22,905 nt of DNA, from contig WLDR01000007.1 in the NCBI GenBank assembly GCA_009704705.1, forward strand, positions 1 to 22,905. The letters are read 5' to 3'. This DNA comes from Actinomycetota bacterium (GTDB lineage Bacteria; Actinomycetota; Actinomycetes; Actinomycetales; Microbacteriaceae). This document shows positions 21,633 through 22,905 of this stretch, piece after piece (the first letter of the stretch is position 1; each line of letters opens with the position of its first letter). The notes below the pieces were generated by a model, which saw only the letters and a list, made by a program, of their open reading frames with translations, was not told where the DNA came from and searched no databases. Both the position numbers and the translations under genes were made by a program.

Positions 21633-22610
21633 TTAGTTTTCGCGCGTGGTGCCCGCAACCTTGGGCAGCGCGCCACCGGCGGCTGCGTTGCGATCGGGGC
21701 TGAAATTAGTGAGGTCGACACCGGGAATTTCGCCAACGAGCGCGAGTTCATCCTCGATGATGGCGGCTTCCCATTCCTCTGGGCCAACCAGGGGCAAACG
21801 AACGCGCGGTGTCGAAATGCGACCGAGGCCGTTCAGGATGTACTTGGCCGCCACAGTGCCCGGCACGTGTGTCATGACCGCACGAACCAATGGCTCGAGT
21901 CGCTTGTGCATTTCTGTGGCCGCATGAAGGTCGCCGCGGTTGACCGCATCGACAATCGCACGATATGGAGCGGGGGCGATGTTTGCCGTCACACCGATGA
22001 GTCCGACCGCGCCAATCGATAGGTGAGGCAACACGTTGGCGTCATCACCCGAGAAGTAGATGAGGTCAGTCTGGTTGAGCACGCGACTCACCTCGCTGAA
22101 ATCCCCCTTGGCGTCTTTGACGCCCACGATTCGCGGGTGTTTGGCCAGGCGCAAGATTGTTTCGTACTGAATCGGGATGCCCGCACGCCCGGGAATGTCA
22201 TACACGAGCATCGGCAGCTCGGTGGCGTCGGCGACCATGCGAAAGTGAGTGAGCACACCCGCCTGCGTGGGTTTGTTGTAATACGGGGTGACCGCCATGA
22301 TGCCGTCGGCGCCGGCCTTGGCCGATTTCTTGGCCAGTTCAATGGCGTGCGCCGTCTCATTCGACGGACCACCCATGATGATCTTCGCGCGGTTGCCCGC
22401 GACTTTCTTGCCGACCTCGACGAGCTTGACCTTCTCGGCGTCGGTCAGCGTGGATGTCTCGCCCGTGGTACCCGTAACGACAATGCCATCAGCCCCGGCA
22501 GTGACGACAGAGTCGATGTGTCGCTCAACGTCGTTCCAATCGACCTCACCATCGTGAGTGAAGGGTGTGACAAGTGCAACGAGAACCTGTCCAAAGGGAT
22601 TTTCTACCAC
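21633..22610 (-). CDS. dapA: 4-hydroxy-tetrahydrodipicolinate synthase
   Basis: DapA condenses pyruvate with aspartate semialdehyde, the branch point to diaminopimelate and lysine. The Schiff-base lysine is K165 (GVKDAKGD), with Y137 and R142 in LVYDIPGR and T48/T49 in TGTTGE, all in the expected order, plus TPYYNKP. At 325 residues it is slightly longer than the family norm because of a C-terminal tail (LTNFSPDRNAAAGG end). The start is GTG 22610 with no Shine-Dalgarno; TAACCT lies 6 nt upstream. It follows thyX by 42 nt and precedes rnj. The pathway's later enzyme DapF is at the other end of this window. Confidence 0.97.
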   Translation of the reverse strand: MVENPFGQVLVALVTPFTHDGEVDWNDVERHIDSVVTAGADGIVVTGTTGETSTLTDAEKVKLVEVGKKVAGNRAKIIMGGPSNETAHAIELAKKSAKAGADGIMAVTPYYNKPTQAGVLTHFRMVADATELPMLVYDIPGRAGIPIQYETILRLAKHPRIVGVKDAKGDFSEVSRVLNQTDLIYFSGDDANVLPHLSIGAVGLIGVTANIAPAPYRAIVDAVNRGDLHAATEMHKRLEPLVRAVMTHVPGTVAAKYILNGLGRISTPRVRLPLVGPEEWEAAIIEDELALVGEIPGVDLTNFSPDRNAAAGGALPKVAGTTREN

Positions 22611-22616
22611 GGAGAC

Positions 22617-22622
22617 AGGTTA
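22617..22622 (-). promoter_or_regulatory. Candidate -10 of a leaderless promoter (dapA)
   Basis: TAACCT on the minus strand ends 6 nt before the GTG of dapA, in the 42-nt gap after thyX. The -35 region is G/C-rich and unconvincing. Confidence 0.4.
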
Positions 22623-22652
22623 GCGCGAACGGTGCCCCGACCTCGCGCGCAC

Positions 22653-22905
22653 CTAGGGTGCGACCCGGCCGTTCTCGTTGAAGGTCTCGTAGGTCATCGG
22701 CATGAGCTCGGCCCAGAAATCTTCCATCTTCTCGGCAACCATCTCGATCTCACGTTGCGGAAACGAGGGGAAGTGCGTGCCCTCACGCTTGGTGCGCAGC
22801 GAGAGGAAGGTCATGAGGGAGCGTGAGGTCATCGTCACATACGTCGACGAGTAGATGGCCACGGGCAACACGCCACGCGCGACCTCACGAGCGATGCCGG
22901 CTTCG
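22653..22905 (-). CDS. thyX: Flavin-dependent thymidylate synthase, C-terminal 83 residues
   Basis: The gene runs off the right edge; only its 3' end is present. The visible part begins in the conserved GIAREVARGVLP segment, followed by SSTYVTMTSRSLMTFLSLR, the region corresponding to the VTGNYRAWRHF block of mycobacterial ThyX, and the EIEMVAEKMEDFWAELMPMTYETFNENGRVAP end common in actinobacteria. ThyX methylates dUMP using FAD and methylene-tetrahydrofolate. Its active-site RHR motif lies outside the window. Position immediately before dapA matches the thyX-dapA-rnj order of mycobacteria. Confidence 0.9.
   Translation of the reverse strand, partial: EAGIAREVARGVLPVAIYSSTYVTMTSRSLMTFLSLRTKREGTHFPSFPQREIEMVAEKMEDFWAELMPMTYETFNENGRVAP

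Noticed and set aside
1..22905. CRISPR array, phage, transposon, tRNA, rRNA or intein (recA was checked in particular)
   Set aside because: No regularly spaced repeats, no transposase or integrase motifs and no tRNA-like folds were seen. RecA is uninterrupted at normal length.

Overview
The window reads as a chromosomal segment of a high-G+C actinobacterium, most likely a member of the Microbacteriaceae. The basis is gene content and order: thyX, dapA, rnj, ftsK, pgsA, cinA, a clgR-type regulator, a DUF3046 gene, recA, recX, miaB, miaA and dapF lie on the minus strand in the order known from Mycobacterium and Streptomyces. The family-level assignment is inference; no rRNA or other marker is present.

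Layout, left to right. Positions 1-1358 hold four small minus-strand genes I cannot name: a clipped gene at the edge, a 68-residue His-rich protein, a 111-residue protein and a 144-residue lipoprotein. A LysR-type regulator (1453-2370, plus strand) is divergent from the lipoprotein, with a perfect A/T-rich palindrome in the shared spacer. Then comes the conserved minus-strand block: dapF, miaA, miaB, recX and recA; a palindrome-rich 283-bp recA upstream region; DUF3046, a small Cys-rich protein and clgR; and cinA, pgsA and ftsK, the last two joined by an ATGA overlap. At the right edge are rnj, dapA and the 3' end of thyX.

Between ftsK and rnj (12746-19875) sits an accessory sugar-utilisation cassette. 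It encodes a LacI-family regulator, a family-1 solute-binding lipoprotein, two ABC permeases, a GH32-like beta-propeller glycosidase (plus strand, divergent) and a GH13 alpha-glucosidase. Both hydrolases lack signal peptides, so the picture is uptake of an intact small glucoside or fructoside (sucrose-like is plausible) followed by cytoplasmic cleavage. No ATPase gene is present, so a shared MsiK-type ATPase elsewhere is expected. Two copies of a CG-centred palindrome (core TCGACGCGCGTCGA) lie exactly where the cassette's LacI regulator should act: in the divergent GH13/GH32-like promoter and just after the -10 of the binding-protein promoter. A 14-bp perfect stem between the binding-protein and permease genes probably sets their expression ratio.

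A second layer concerns expression signals. Six genes (the lipoprotein gene, dapF, DUF3046, ftsK, lacI and dapA) lack a Shine-Dalgarno but have a TANNNT hexamer 6-7 nt before the start codon, the geometry of leaderless transcription. Others (recA, clgR, rnj, the binding protein, the GH32-like gene and the 68-residue gene) have clear Shine-Dalgarno sequences. I found no CRISPR array, transposase, integrase, tRNA or rRNA, and nothing that amounts to a wholly new defence or mobile system. The most original leads are the LacI regulon logic, the leaderless set, the recA upstream palindromes and the unnamed small genes at the left.
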